From Physella acuta (taxonomy: Eukaryota; Mollusca; Gastropoda; Physidae): a DNA stretch of 64,000 nucleotides. A program made the position numbers and the translations under genes. Under the pieces are notes generated by a model. That model saw only the letters and a program-made list of their open reading frames with translations. It searched no databases and was not told where the DNA came from. Numbering within the stretch: the stretch's first letter is position 1; each line of letters starts with the position of its first letter. This document shows positions 12,701 through 25,500 of the stretch, piece by piece. The stretch is from the NCBI RefSeq assembly GCF_028476545.1, contig NW_026732030.1:62001-126000 (forward strand), written 5' to 3'.

Positions 12701-15700
12701 GTTGTCTGTTCCACACTCTACTCTCTTTACCACACCACTATAACACCTCAGCTGTCTGCATCTTATGTCATATTTTCCACACTCCTCTCTTCACCACACA
12801 ACTATAAGATCCCAGCTGTCTGTTCAACACTCTTTTCTCTTCACCACACCACTATAACACCTCAGCTGTCTGCATCTTGTGTCATTTGTTCCACACTCTA
12901 CACTCTTCACCACACCACTATAACACCCCAGCTCTCTGCATCTTATGTCATTTGTTCCACACTCTACACTCTTCACCACACCACTATAACACCTCAGTTG
13001 TCTGTTCCACACTCTACTCTCTTCACCACACCACTATAACACCCCAGCTGTCTGCATCTTATGTCATTTGTTCCACACTCTACTCTCTTCATCACACCAC
13101 TATAACACCTCAGCTGTCTGCATCTTGTGTCATTTGTTCCACACTCTACTCTCTTCACCACACAACTATAAGACCCCAGCTGTCTGCATCTTGTGGCATT
13201 TGTTCCACACTCTACACTCTTCACCACACCACTATAACACCTCAGTTGTCTGCATCTTATGTCATTTGTTCCAAACTCTACTCTCTTCACCACACCACTA
13301 TTAGACCTCAGTTGTCTGTTCCACACTCTACTCTCTTCACCACACCACTATAACACCTCAGCTGTCTGCATCTTATGTCATATTTTCCACACTCCTCTCT
13401 TCACCACACAACTATAAGACCACAGCTGTCTGTTCCATACTCTCTTCACCACACCACTATATCACCCCAGCTGTCTGCATCTTATGTCATTTGTTCCACA
13501 CTCTACTCTCTTCACCACACCACTATAACACCTCAGCTTTCTGCATCTTATCTCATTTGTTCCACACTCTACTCTCTTCACCACACAACTATAACACCTC
13601 AGTTGTCTACATCTTATGTCATTTGTTCCACACTCTACTCTCTTCACCACACCACTATAACACCTCAGCTATCTGCATCTTATGTCATTTGTTCCACACT
13701 CTACTCTCTTCACCACATCACATAAGATTCCAGCTGTCTGCATCTTATGTCATTTGTTCCACACTCTACACTCTTCACAACACCACTATAACACCTCAGT
13801 TGTCTGTTCCACACTCTACTCTCTTCACCACACCACTATAACACCTCAGTTGTCTGTTCCACACTCTACTCTCTTCACCACACCACATAAGACTCCAGCT
13901 GTCTGCATCTTATATCATTTGTTCCACACTCTACTCTCTTCACCACATTACTATAACACCTCAGCTATTTGCATCTTATGTAATTTGTTCCACACTCTAC
14001 TCTCTTCACCACACCACAATAACACCCCAGCTGTCTGCATCTTGTGGCATTTGTTCCACACTCTACTCTCTTCACCACACCAATATAAGACCCCAGCTGT
14101 CTGTTCCACACTCTACTCTCTTCACCACACCACTATAACACCCCAGCTGTCTGCATCTTATGTCATTTGTTCCACACTCTACACTCTTCACAACACCACT
14201 ATAACACCCCAGCTGTCTGCATCTTATGTCATTTGTTCCACACTCTACTCTCTTCACCACACCACTATAACACCCCAGCTGTCTGCATCTTGTGTCATTT
14301 GTTCCACACTCTACACTCTTCCCCACACCACTATAACACCCCAGTTGTCTGCATCTTATGTCATTTGTTCCACACTCTACTCTCTTCACCACACCAACTA
14401 TAACACCCCAGCTGTCTGCATCTTATGTCATTTGTTCCACACAATACTCTCTTCACCACACCACCATAAGACTCCAGCTGTCTGCATCTTGTGTCGTTTG
14501 TTCAACACTCTACTCTCTTCACCACACCACCATAACACCCCAGCTGTCTGCATCTTGTGGCATTTGTTCCACACTCTACACTCTTCCCCACACCACTATA
14601 AGACCCCAGCTGTCTGCATCTTATGTCATTTGTTCCACGCTCTACTCTCTTCACCACACCACTAACACCCCAGCTGTCTGCATCTTATGTCATTTGTTCC
14701 ACACTCTACTCTCTTCACCACACCACATAAGACTCCAGCTGTCTGCATCTTATGTCATTTGTTCCACACTCTACTCTCTTCACCACATTACTATAACACC
14801 TCAGCTATTTGCATCTTATGTAATTTGTTCCACACTCTACTCTCTTCACCACACCACAATAACACCCCAGCTGTCTGCATCTTGTGGCATTTGTTCCACA
14901 CTCTACTCTCTTCACCACACCAATATAAGACCCCAGCTGTCTGTTCCACACTCTACTCTCTTCATCACACCACTATAACACCCCAGCTGTCTGCATCTTA
15001 TGTCATTTGTTCCACACTCTACTCTCTTCATCACACCACTATAACACCTCAGCTGTCTGCATCTTATGTCATTTGTTCCACACTCTACTCTCTTCACCAC
15101 ACAACTATAAGACCCCAGCTGTCTGCATCTTGTGGCATTTGTTCCAAACTCTACTCTCTTCACCACACCACTATAACACCTCAGTTGTCTGTTCCACACT
15201 CTACTCTCTTTACCACACCACTATAACACCTCAGCTGTCTGCATCTTATGTCATATTTTCCACACTCCTCTCTTCACCACACAACTATAAGACCCCAGCT
15301 GTCTGTTCCACACTCTACTCTCTTCACCACACCACTATAACACCTCAGCTGTCTGCATCTTGTGTCGTTTGTTCCACACTCTACTCTCTTCACCACACCA
15401 CTATAACACCCCAGCTGTCTGCATCTTATGTCATTTGTTCCACACTCTACACTCTTCACCACACCACCATAACACCTCAGTTGTCTGTTCCACACTCTAC
15501 TCTCTTCACCACACAACTATAAGACCCCAGCTGTCTGCATCTTGTGGCATTTGTTCCACACTCTACACTCTTCACCACACCACTATAACACCTCAGTTGT
15601 CTGCATCTTATGTCATTTGTTCCAAACTCTACTCTCTTCACCACACCACTATTAGACCTCAGTTGTCTGTTCCACGCTCTACTCTCTTCACCACACCACT

Positions 15701-18359
15701 ATAACACCTCAGCTGTCTGCATCTTATGTCATATTTTCCACACTCCTCTCTTCACCACACAACTATAAGACCCCAGCTGTCTGTTCCATACTCTCTTCAC
15801 CACACCACTATAACACCCCAGCTGTCTGCATCTTGTGTCATTTGTTCCACACTCTACACTCTTCCCCACACCACTATAACACCCCAGCTGTCTGCATCTT
15901 ATGTCATTTGTTCCACACTCTACTCTCTTCACCACACAACTATAAGACCCCAGCTGTCTGCATCTTGTGGCATTTGTTCCAAACTCTACTCTCTTCACCA
16001 CACCAATATAACACCTCAATTGTCTGTTCCACACTCTACTCTCTTCACCACACCACTATAACACCTCAGCTGTCTGCATCTTATGTCATATTTTCCACAC
16101 TCCTCTCTTCACCACACAACTATAAGACCCCAGCTGTCTGTTCCACACTCTACTCTCTTCACCACACCACTATAACACCTCAGCTGTCTGCATCTTGTGT
16201 CATTTGTTCCACACTCTACACTCTTCACCACACCACTATAACACCTCAGTTGTCTGTTCCACACTCTACTCTCTTCACCACACCACTATAACACCTCAGC
16301 TGTCTGCATCTTGTGGCATTTGTTCCACACTCTACACTCTTCACCACACCACTATAACACCTCAGTTGTCTGCATCTTATGTCATTTGTTCCAAACTCTA
16401 CTCTCTTCACCACACCACTATTAGACCTCAGTTGTCTGTTCCACACTCTACTCTCTTCACCACACCACTATAACACCTCAGCTGTCTGCATCTTATGTCA
16501 TATTTTCCACACTCCTCTCTTCACCACACAACTATAAGACCACAGCTGTCTGTTCCATACTCTCTTCACCACACCACTATAACACCCCAACTGTCTGCAT
16601 CTTATGTCATTTGTTCCACACTCTACTCTCTTCACCACACAACTATAAGACCCCAGCTGTCTGTTCCACACTCTACTCTCTTCACCACACCACTATATCA
16701 CCTCAGCTTTCTGCATCTTATCTCATTTGTTCCACACTCTACTCTCTTCACCACACAACTATAACACCTCAGTTGTCTACATCTTATGTCATTTGTTCCA
16801 CACTCTACTCTATTCACCACACCACTATAACACCTCAGCTATCTGCATCTTATGTCATTTGTTCCACACTCTACTCTCTTCACCACATTACTATAACACC
16901 TCAGCTATTTGCATCTTATGTAATTTGTTCCACACTCTACTCTCTTCACAACACCACAATAACACCCCAGCTGTCTGCATCTTGTGGCATTTGTTCCACA
17001 CTCTACTCTCTTCACCACACCAATATAAGACCCCAGCTGTCTGTTCCACACTCTACTCTCTTCACCACACCACTATAACACCCCAGCTGTCTGCATCTTA
17101 TGTCATTTGTTCCACACTCTACACTCTTCACAACACCACTATAACACCCCAGCTGTCTGCATCTTATGTCATTTGTTCCACACTCTACTCTCTTCACCAC
17201 ACCACTATAACACCCCAGCTGTCTGCATCTTGTGTCATTTATTTCACACTCTACACTCTTCCCCACACCACTATAACACCCCAGTTGTCTGCATCTTATG
17301 TCATTTGTTCCACACTCTACTCTCTTCACCACACCACTATAACACCCCAGCTGTCTGCATCTTATGTCATTTGTTCCACACTCTACTCTCTTCACCACAC
17401 CACCATAACACTCCAGCTGTCTGCATCTTGTGTCATTTGTTCAACACTCTACTCTCTTCACCACACCACCATAACACCCCAGTTGTCTGCATCTTATGTC
17501 ATTTGTTCCACACTCTACACTCTTCCCCACACCACTATAAGACCCCAGCTGTCTGCATCTTATGTCATTTGTTCCACGCTCTACTCTCTTCACCACACCA
17601 CTATAACACCCCAGCTGTCTGCATCTTGTGGCATTTGTTCCACACTCTACTTTCTTCACCACACCACTATTAGACCTCAGTTGTCTGTTCCACACTCTAC
17701 TCTCTTCACCACACCACTATAACACCTCAGCTGTCTGCATCTTATGTCATATTTTCCACACTCCTCTCTTCACCACACAACTATAAGACCACAGCTGTCT
17801 GTTCCATACTCTCTTCACCACACCACTATAACACCTCAGCTGTCTGCATCTTATGTCATATTTTCCACACTCCTCTCTTCACCACACAACTATAAGACCA
17901 CAGCTGTCTGTTCCATACTCTCTTCACCACACCACTATAACACCTCAGCTTTCTGCATCTTATCTCATTTGTTCCACACTCTACTCTCTTCACCACACAA
18001 CTATAACACCTCAGTTGTCTACATCTTATGTCATTTGTTCCACACTCTACTCTCTTCACCACATCACATAAGACTCCAGCTGTCTGCATCTTATGTCATT
18101 TGTTCCACACTCTACACTCTTCACCACACCACTATAACACCTCAGTTGTCTGTTCCACACTCTACTCTCTTCACCACACCACTATAACACCTCAGTTGTC
18201 TGTTCCACACTCTACTCTCTTCACCACACCACTAAAACACCTCAGCTGTCTGCATCTCATGTCATTTGTTCCACACTCTACACTCTTCCCCACACCACTA
18301 TAACACCTCAGCTGTCGGCATCTCATGTCATTTGTTCCACACTCTACACTCTTCACCAC
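6792..18359 (+). repeat. Giant 66-bp minisatellite, about 11.6 kb
   Basis: The consensus unit is 66 bp: catcttatgtcatttgttcc, acactctactctcttcacca, caccactataacaccccagc, tgtctg. Many units are a ~51-bp deletion form lacking catcttatgtcattt. Because 66 and 51 are multiples of three and stops are rare, long open frames arise on both strands; they are not genes. Units form larger blocks. A marker variant, agctatttgcatcttatg, recurs near 7669, 8573, 9607, 10576, 11742, 12255, 13969, 14806 and 16907, showing kilobase-scale duplications. The plus strand is very poor in G. The array makes up most of the inferred first intron of the orphan gene. Confidence 0.98.
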
Positions 18360-18415
18360 TTGTTCAACACAAGTTGTTGGACCGCGTGATCTGCACACCA
18401 CCAGTATAATAGGGT

Positions 18416-18670
18416 CAGTGGCGTAGCTAGGTCGGGTGTCACCCGGTGTGGCACTTTATGGTGTCACCTCCCCCCCCCACAGAGGCATAGCGACCCTTCT
18501 AGGGGACAAACTTTCCAATTTTCGATTTGCACCCCCCTCAAACTTTCGATTTGTACCCCCCCCTTCAAATTTTTCTCTATATATTTTGCTATTTTTTGCC
18601 TTGGTGTCACCCCCCTAAATGGTGTCACCCGGTGCGGTCCGCCCCCCCCCCCCCTTTCGCTACGCCTCTG
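18416..18670 (+). mobile_element. Complete hAT-like MITE with exact 8-bp target duplication
   Basis: The 255-bp element starts cagtggcgtagcta and ends tcgctacgcctctg. It is flanked by the direct repeat aatagggt at 18408-18415 and 18671-18678. An internal cagaggcatagcga at about 18479 resembles the end of the 801-981 element, so this is a longer or composite relative. It inserted just beyond the end of the 66-bp array and 180 bp upstream of the orphan gene's coding exon. Confidence 0.88.
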
Positions 18671-18729
18671 AATAGGGTATATGGTTATTGGCTCTTCTAC
18701 CAGCTCAGAACGAAGTAAAACCTATAACA

Positions 18730-18815
18730 AAAATGTATACTTCAAAACCAGTAATTTAAGTCCGACCCCTCCCGAAAGTTTCAAGTGACCCCGCCCCGAG
18801 AAAAAAGTCTGTTCA
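18730..18815. repeat. Decayed MITE fragment (cagtgtttcttccag family)
   Basis: The order atgtatacttc, accagt, cgacccctcccgaaa, tcaagtgaccccgcccc, gagaaaaaagtctg matches the right half of 6289-6464 without its terminal ggaagaaac. It is a remnant. Confidence 0.45.
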
Positions 18816-18900
18816 TAGTAATTCCACTTTTTATATTCTATTATTTTTTCTCATAGGACAAACATTTGAGTCCAGTCTTGAGGATAAAGAAAATCAAATC

Positions 18901-19749
18901 ATGTCTGAGTCACCGGAAGTTCCTATCGTACCAGAGGCTGCATGTCTACAACCGGAAGCCGAACAATCTCCGGCAGTGGCTGAAACTCCCGAACAACCTC
19001 CGGCAGTGGCGGAAACTCCCGAACAACCTCCGGCAGTGGCGGAAACTCCCGAACAACCTCCGGCAGTGGCGGAAACTCCCGAACAACCTCCGGCAGTGGC
19101 GGAAACTCCCGAACAAAAAAACGAGGCTACATTACATCGTACATACACGCCACACACGACGAGCGATGACGACAGCGAAGACATCGAGGTGAAGCCTGTG
19201 GTGGCCTTAGACAAGCTGTTGTGTGTGCACCCCAAGTTCGAGGACGACTATTGCAAAAACTTGAACAGTCTGCAAATGGACTGTGGCGACACTTACTTCC
19301 AAATCCTGGACGCCTACTTTGGCATCTACGCTGAACTGGCTGATAAAAACAACAACGAAGAAGAGGAAAGTGAGAAATCTTCATTGACACGTAGCGACCC
19401 CGAAATTAAAATGGCGAAAAAAATGGCGAACACGATCGTGGAGCACGGCGCCGAAAGTCTGAGAGCCATGCGCGACGTGATACAGATGTGGGAGAACAGG
19501 CCCAACAGATCACGCCGCGACAACAAGCAGTTCAGGAAGTTCTTGAGCTTCCTCGGCCACAAGATCACCCAGTTCCAGGACTGGCTGTGTGTCCAGACCA
19601 GTCTGTACTACGAGCAGACTGGACAGAGCTCACAAGTGGACAAGACAGAGTACGAGCAGACTGGACAGAGCTTATACGTGGACAAGACTGAGACGATTAC
19701 ACAAGTCATTCTTCGGGCTCAGCACCTGTGGGGGATGAGCTCCAACTAG
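18901..19749 (+). CDS. Unrecognised 282-residue protein with tandem Pro-rich repeats
   Basis: I do not recognise this protein. Residues 21-70 are five copies of a 10-residue Pro/Glu/Ala unit (EQPPAVAETP, the first with S for P). Residues 71-99 are acidic and probably disordered. Residues 100-235 look globular and helical, with Cys108, Cys118, Cys128 and Cys230. A 14-residue unit beginning YEQTGQ is duplicated exactly head to tail at 237-250 and 251-264. There is no signal peptide or membrane segment, so a cytosolic or nuclear protein is likely. The coding exon is preceded by a pyrimidine-rich acceptor (AG at 18855-18856) and the frame stays open to it, so at least one upstream exon exists. 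The start chosen is the first ATG after the acceptor, with A at -3. The repetitive N terminus, codon-regular C terminus and 3' UTR with AATAAA argue for a real gene. Function unknown. Confidence 0.75.
   Translation: MSESPEVPIVPEAACLQPEAEQSPAVAETPEQPPAVAETPEQPPAVAETPEQPPAVAETPEQPPAVAETPEQKNEATLHRTYTPHTTSDDDSEDIEVKPVVALDKLLCVHPKFEDDYCKNLNSLQMDCGDTYFQILDAYFGIYAELADKNNNEEEESEKSSLTRSDPEIKMAKKMANTIVEHGAESLRAMRDVIQMWENRPNRSRRDNKQFRKFLSFLGHKITQFQDWLCVQTSLYYEQTGQSSQVDKTEYEQTGQSLYVDKTETITQVILRAQHLWGMSSN
18961..19113 (+). repeat. 30-bp coding minisatellite in the orphan gene
   Basis: Five copies of a 30-bp unit (gaacaacctccggcagtggc then ggaaactccc) keep frame and encode the 10-residue repeats. Copies 2-5 are identical and copy 1 differs by two bases, implying recent expansion. 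The number of copies is likely polymorphic. Confidence 0.95.
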
Positions 19750-19777
19750 CTTCAGGCTGGTGAGGGACATATCTTAT

Positions 19778-20057
19778 GGGGTCATCCATAAACGTCCTCA
19801 TGCTTTTTCTAAATGATTTTTATCTCCCCTATAAAAAATCTTCACATCGTCCTAAAAATCCAGCCAAACAACCCTCTGCAGCATTTAATTTATTATTATT
19901 TTTTTAATTTTACCGATCGCGGTCAACGCATTATAAGGCCTTTATAGTATTTCGATTAATTTAAAAAATTAATAATAAATTGCAAAAGTGTGTCTTTACA
20001 CATTCTGAACATCCACCCCCATCCCTAGGAGTATGAAGTCGTTTATGGTCGACCCTT
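19778..20057. mobile_element. MITE of the ggggtcatccataaa family in the 3' UTR
   Basis: The left end is ggggtcatccataaacgtcc and the right end, reversed, reads aagggtcgaccataaacgac. Two other copies occur at 26247-26639 and 32697-32962. It lies about 30 bp after the orphan gene's stop codon, so it is probably part of the mature 3' UTR. Superfamily is not assigned. Confidence 0.65.
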
Positions 20058-20760
20058 CAACGAAAACCGAATCAGCATAAAGCTATACGCCTTGAGTTCA
20101 AGCATAGTCCATATTGTAAGCCCAGATGAGTTAAAAACACACAGAAAGTGTTTTTTTTTTACTCTAGTTCCACATTGTAACCCTTGTTGGGTTGAAACCA
20201 TCCTTCAAAATTGAGCCTACCTCATAATGTAAATAGTTCTAATCTAGCCCATAATGTTCTAGTCTGTTGTAAACATGTTCTGTAAATATTTCCTATATTT
20301 TTTGTGTTATATATGACCTAATTTTTAAAATTTCGTTTTCTTGATTTCTGTATTAATGTTTCAAACTCTTTACTTTTGCCGTAAAGTGTGTGCGTGTTTC
20401 TGGGACGGTCTGTATTTGTAATTACAAAAGTGCAAACATCTGCTTGTGCTTGCCAACAAAAAGTGAACACAACCTTCTATTTCTACTGATGTTGATGTAT
20501 GTTGGTTTTAGTTGTAGTCATGTTTATAATTTTTATTTATTGATTTTGTTTGTTAAACAAAACGAAATACATTCTTTTAAAAGATGGAACATATTTTTAT
20601 ATATTTTAATAAGTTTGTTCATTTACCATTTTGAATGCGATGTTAGCGTAACTGATTATATGTGTCAGCTCAAGAGCAATAGGGCCTACTACGCAGCCTA
20701 TTTGTATGTATGGCAAGTTGTTCTTTTTTTTTTCTTTTTCTTGTGTCAATATTGTCAATT

Positions 20761-20766
20761 AATAAA
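20761..20766 (+). promoter_or_regulatory. Poly(A) signal AATAAA
   Basis: AATAAA lies about 1.0 kb downstream of the orphan gene's stop codon and is followed by a T/G-rich stretch. It is the first canonical plus-strand signal after the stop and gives a 3' UTR of about 1.0 kb. Confidence 0.5.
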
Positions 20767-20785
20767 CTAATTGTGTTAACCTGCT

Positions 20786-22399
20786 CTTATATCACGTGAT
20801 TTCTTAAAATATTTAGTTCATGTTTTTTTTTTATACAGCAAGCTCAAATAACGTTACATGTTCAGCTGCAGTCTCATAGTCTACATTTATATCTTTATGC
20901 AACATTTTCATAGACCACCTGCTATACTTATAGTATAAATTGTGGTACCATTACATTTCGCTAACTTTTTTCTTATTCTATTAACTATAGGCATATACTA
21001 CAGGCATTGAGACTAAGAAAATTGATATCTTTATTGCTGTTGTGTTAAAAAAAAAGTAAGATTAGTAAAAAAAATTGCTGCCATTTTATATGAAAAAAAT
21101 AAAGGTGATAAGTTAACACCACAAACGAATAGGAGATATCCTATGGAGAAGGCACAAATTGAGAAACAATTAGCAAGATGTGGATCGTCTCGGGAAACTA
21201 GCATGAAAGTTGCAAAAATCTGGCACAAATGAACAAAAACTTCTGTAGGACTGCTCCATGTGTCATGGTACTGGCAAGAAAAGGATTATTTAGCAGCTTA
21301 TTCATGCAGCCATTCCAAATAGCTGGCAATTAGCTAACTTATAAAAAGAAAATCTTTATATAGATATAACATTGAAATATTAAATATTAATATTGTAATT
21401 TTCTGGAGGGGGGGGGGGGGGCGATAGATGCCTGGAAGAAACTCTGGCCTCTTCCACCTATATGAAATGGTCCCAAGGCTTAAATATTTTTTCTGCTTGT
21501 TACAATCTGTTTACATGCCTGTTACAATCAGTCTACATGCTGATGAATACCTTTGTTAAGAACATTGACATATTAAAGGCAACCCATTCTTTTAAAAAGA
21601 CCCGTGTCATAATCAAGTCATTTATCTTTTTTTAACATAGACAAAATGTAATAAAAAGAATCTCAAACAAGATGAAGTGTTTAAAGTATAAATTCTTTAA
21701 TGCACTCCTTAACAATTGCACTGGAGTCCTCCACCAAATATGTAAATTTCATGTTTAAACACTGAACAAATATATAAGAGCTTTTGAAAGACTTTTCCCC
21801 TAAATGATGTATACAGCATTTGGGAAAACAAGGCAAAAGGCACATTAATGTTTCAGTTCTAACACATTTAGAAAGGATAAAAAATAAAGTAATTACATGA
21901 TAATTATTTAAAAAGTGTTTGCAATTATGGTCTATAGCTTCATGTCTTGTTTACTTTGTTTAAAATTAAAAGTAAATGCATAATTTTGTTAGTCAGCTCA
22001 TCCTCTCCAATATAAAAAAATTAAATCACTGAGTACTAAGTGCATGATTCATCATTTAAAGTGCCCACTTATTTGCATATCATTATTTTTTTGTAAACCA
22101 TCCTAAAATAACTTTTTTCTGTTTAATATCAAAAAGATGCAAGAAACCAATAATAATAAATAAGAAAAAAAATGCAATGCATGGCTAGGTATTCATGTAC
22201 AATAAACATCAATTTTATGTAGTGATGTCAGTGAAACGTTTACTATTCTTGCTATTTACCAAATCTGTATCATCCTTGCTGTAATGTTATCATTGTTGTA
22301 TCATTCTTGTTTTAGTATCATCTTTACTGTTAAATCATCCATCCTGTTAATAATACAATCATTCAGTTACCTTTACTGGTAATGTTGATGGAAACATTT
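20786..22399. other. AT-rich intergenic DNA and likely 3' UTR of the dehydratase gene
   Basis: No gene is seen. A G-run plus gatgcctggaagaaactctg at about 21402-21447 is a solo end of the cagtgtttcttccag MITE family. The part nearest 22400, read on the minus strand, should be 3' UTR of the dehydratase gene. No canonical AATAAA could be assigned with confidence. Confidence 0.45.
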
Positions 22400-22570
22400 A
22401 CCACCGTTGCTGTTGTCAGATCCTGATGTTGATGAAATATTTACCATCATTGCTGATGTTAAATCCTGAATGTTGATGATTTACCATCATTGCTGATGTT
22501 AAATCCTGAATGTTGATGATTTACCATCATTGCTGTTGTTAAATCCTGAATGTTGATGGTTTACCATCCC
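22400..22570 (-). repeat. 40-bp tandem repeat overlapping the dehydratase stop codon
   Basis: About four copies of a 40-bp unit (tgctgatgttaaatcctgaa then tgttgatgatttaccatcat) occur. The first copies are diverged. The last ttaccatc, at 22561-22568, contains the reverse complement of the final Trp codon and TAA stop of the minus-strand gene, so the array has grown directly from the end of the coding region into the 3' UTR. Confidence 0.85.
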
Positions 22571-25500
22571 CGTACAGGTTTCCATGTGGCAACAACTTCA
22601 TCACCAGAGTGGACGTAGTACACACTGTGTAGGGCACTGGTACAACAGCTCTGTAGGTGGACATAAGATTTAAAACAACATCCAGACTCTGAGGGGTTTG
22701 GTTGGATTATAAAAGACATCTATTAAAGACAAGATACCAGCATGCAATAATTGGTATTTACTTTAGGGCACTAAAACATGTGAGTAAAACAGTGATCCTG
22801 TCAACAATCAACAACAATAAATCCAATGTTGGATTTAGTAAATAAAATAAAACCTCAGTTTTTTTAGACAGATTCAAGAGCTGTCACAGTAACTGAAATC
22901 TACAAGCACAGAGTAATGGATAATCTTTACTTCCTCTAACCTTTGCTGCTCTATTTGGTTTAACTACTGTCTGCACCACGTCAGCTGACCATAAAAACAG
23001 TACACTGCAATTAACACTAAAACTCCTACTTTGGCATGCCCTGCCCAGAACCACAACATAACTCTACGTCTAAATAGAAATGACTAATTAACAACATCCA
23101 CATGTAAAACACCCCATGGCTATTCAGCTCATAAAAAGGTGATGACTTACATGATACGGCAATAGGTAGAAAATGGTTCCTATGGGGTAGAGAGAAAAGT
23201 TAAGATCTCCTTCCTTTGCAGTAATTTTTCCTATCTCCTGCGACATATCAACAAACCTGGATTGTAATACGTATAAATCCAGTTAGTATGTCATGACATG
23301 TATTTTTATGTAGGTGCAACACAATAAATTTAGCAGTTAATAGGAGATGAAATTTTTTATCGATGCTAACACAAAGTACATTGCGCAAAGAATGTCTATA
23401 TTTGCTCAAATTCAGAAATTTAACAACTACATGTTAAAATAAGTATTTTTAATATCTATGTTAAATAACTGTAAATACTAGCGTAGCTAGCTATTTAGTA
23501 AAATCATTAAACATTTATAAAATAGAGAAAACACATAAACAGCTTGCCCAGAATTGCTTACCTCAGATTGCTCTCCCCTTGTATCAAACAGAAGTCTAAA
23601 GGAAATCTTTCATTCTTCCCATCATGTCCAAGGGCCAGGAATCCACAATCAACAAGGAATAAATTCTTTTCTGGCTTATGAGCAATCACTCTTGTCATCA
23701 CTTTGCAGGCAATGTTAGATTCACGACAGGAGCCAAATAAGTACTGCATGTAATCTTTAAAAAATAGAAACATAATTTCGCCTTGTTAGTTACATGCTGA
23801 ATTTTAACATGAAACTTAAATTAGAGTGTCAGGTAGGCCTTTATGACTAACAATAGTACATTTAACACAAGATAAAATATATGTATAGCTTCTTTTGTTA
23901 TAGATAACTACTTAACTAGAAATAAATTAGCCAAATAGATTTTAAAAGCAAAAATTTGCAGACCACCCTATTCTTAAATTTAAAATATGATAAAGTAATA
24001 AAGTACATTTTTTCATTTAAAAATCCTTTGAAAAACTGAAATTGAATGTTCTATTTTAAACTTTACAGTAAAGTAAATGTTTTTTTTTAGCCTCTATAAA
24101 ATTTATAATAGTGATCAAAGTGGGTACATTTTAAAATATTCTATTTTAATGCAAGTCTTCACTGAGGTGAAAACAAATTTAAGCTACTGAATCATGTGAC
24201 ATTTCGCACCGTAAAAAATATAGTTCCCAGGATGAAACTCCGTTAGCTGGCTGTTTTCTTGAACAGGTAAACTACAGTTGGGGGTTGAACCCACACCTGA
24301 TGTACAGGTTATTCCTTTTTCTGCTAACCTAAAATAGTATTAAAATAGTGATGTCATTCATTTTATTAACTTATACCAATACTAAAATATATTGTACTTC
24401 TAACTGCTATAAGATGCATATATTTAATGACAATTTTATTAATTCTCTAAAATTAACAAATTATGAATGTTATAATATATTATTATTTAAAATTATTACA
24501 AAATCTAAATTTTAGACCTAAGATAAAGAAGGAAGAAAATAATCTAATACACTTTTTCAAGAGCTGTCAATGTATTAATGTTAGTCTTTTGACTTTCTTG
24601 TTTCTCTGAAATAGTTTTCAGGCGATATGAGTCTCCACAGTGTAGGTACAGCTTTTCTAGCCTCATCCTTTGTGAGTTCTTCACTCTCAAGGCTGCATCA
24701 ATTAATTCCTCACCATCATAAGAAAATCCAGCTATTATAATTGAAAAATAAAAACAGTTCATACTTGTAGTTATTAAATAACTAAATATTGTTTTGACGA
24801 CAATTATAAAAAAATAAATTATATTAAAACATGTGAAAGATTTATTTAAATTTTTTTTTCAATTGTTATTTAAATAAATCCCCTCACAATGTAAAGTGGT
24901 CAGTCAGATTATAAACATGACCCCTCAGGATGGTCGGTCACGTTCAGTCAGAATCTTAAAAACTCTCATGATTATCTGGTGGTCAGTGATTGTCAAGGTG
25001 GTCAGTCTGTTTCTTAGAGTTAGTGATATTCTCAGGGTACTGAGTCGGTTTCTTAAGGCAGTGCAGCCAGATTTTCAGTATGATTTTGGGAAATTATTCA
25101 TGAAGAACAGGTCCACTTACTTCTTCCATAGCCAGCGTCCACTTCGAGCACCAATGACCAAATTTTGCCATCTGGCAAGTTCTGTATGTTATCTTCCAAA
25201 CATTTCAGTCCTTCCATCCCACTCACCATCACATGAAAAGTTTCTAGTTTGGCTACTAGATTCAGACATCTTGTAGAGAAATGCATGTCAATTAAAATAA
25301 TTTATGGAGACAAATACAAAATCAAAAGACTTTTCCAAATAAATTTATACCTTGAGTTGGTAAATTATTACATTAAGAAAGAATTTTAGAAAGGCGTTTA
25401 AGATTTCATTTTATATTGTGGGGGGTCAATTAAAATAACTTATGTAGACAAATACAAATAAAAAGACTTCACCAAATAAATGTATACCTTGATTTGGTGA

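Noticed and set aside
6726-18303. Dozens of long open frames on both strands, up to 507 codons, Ser/His/Thr/Cys-rich
   Set aside because: They are read-through of a 66-bp (and 51-bp) tandem unit without stops in several frames on both strands. No frame is preferred and there is no codon structure.
20390-20770. 126-codon frame on plus after the orphan gene
   Set aside because: It is AT-rich, hydrophobic by composition, lies within the predicted 3' UTR and runs to the poly(A) signal.
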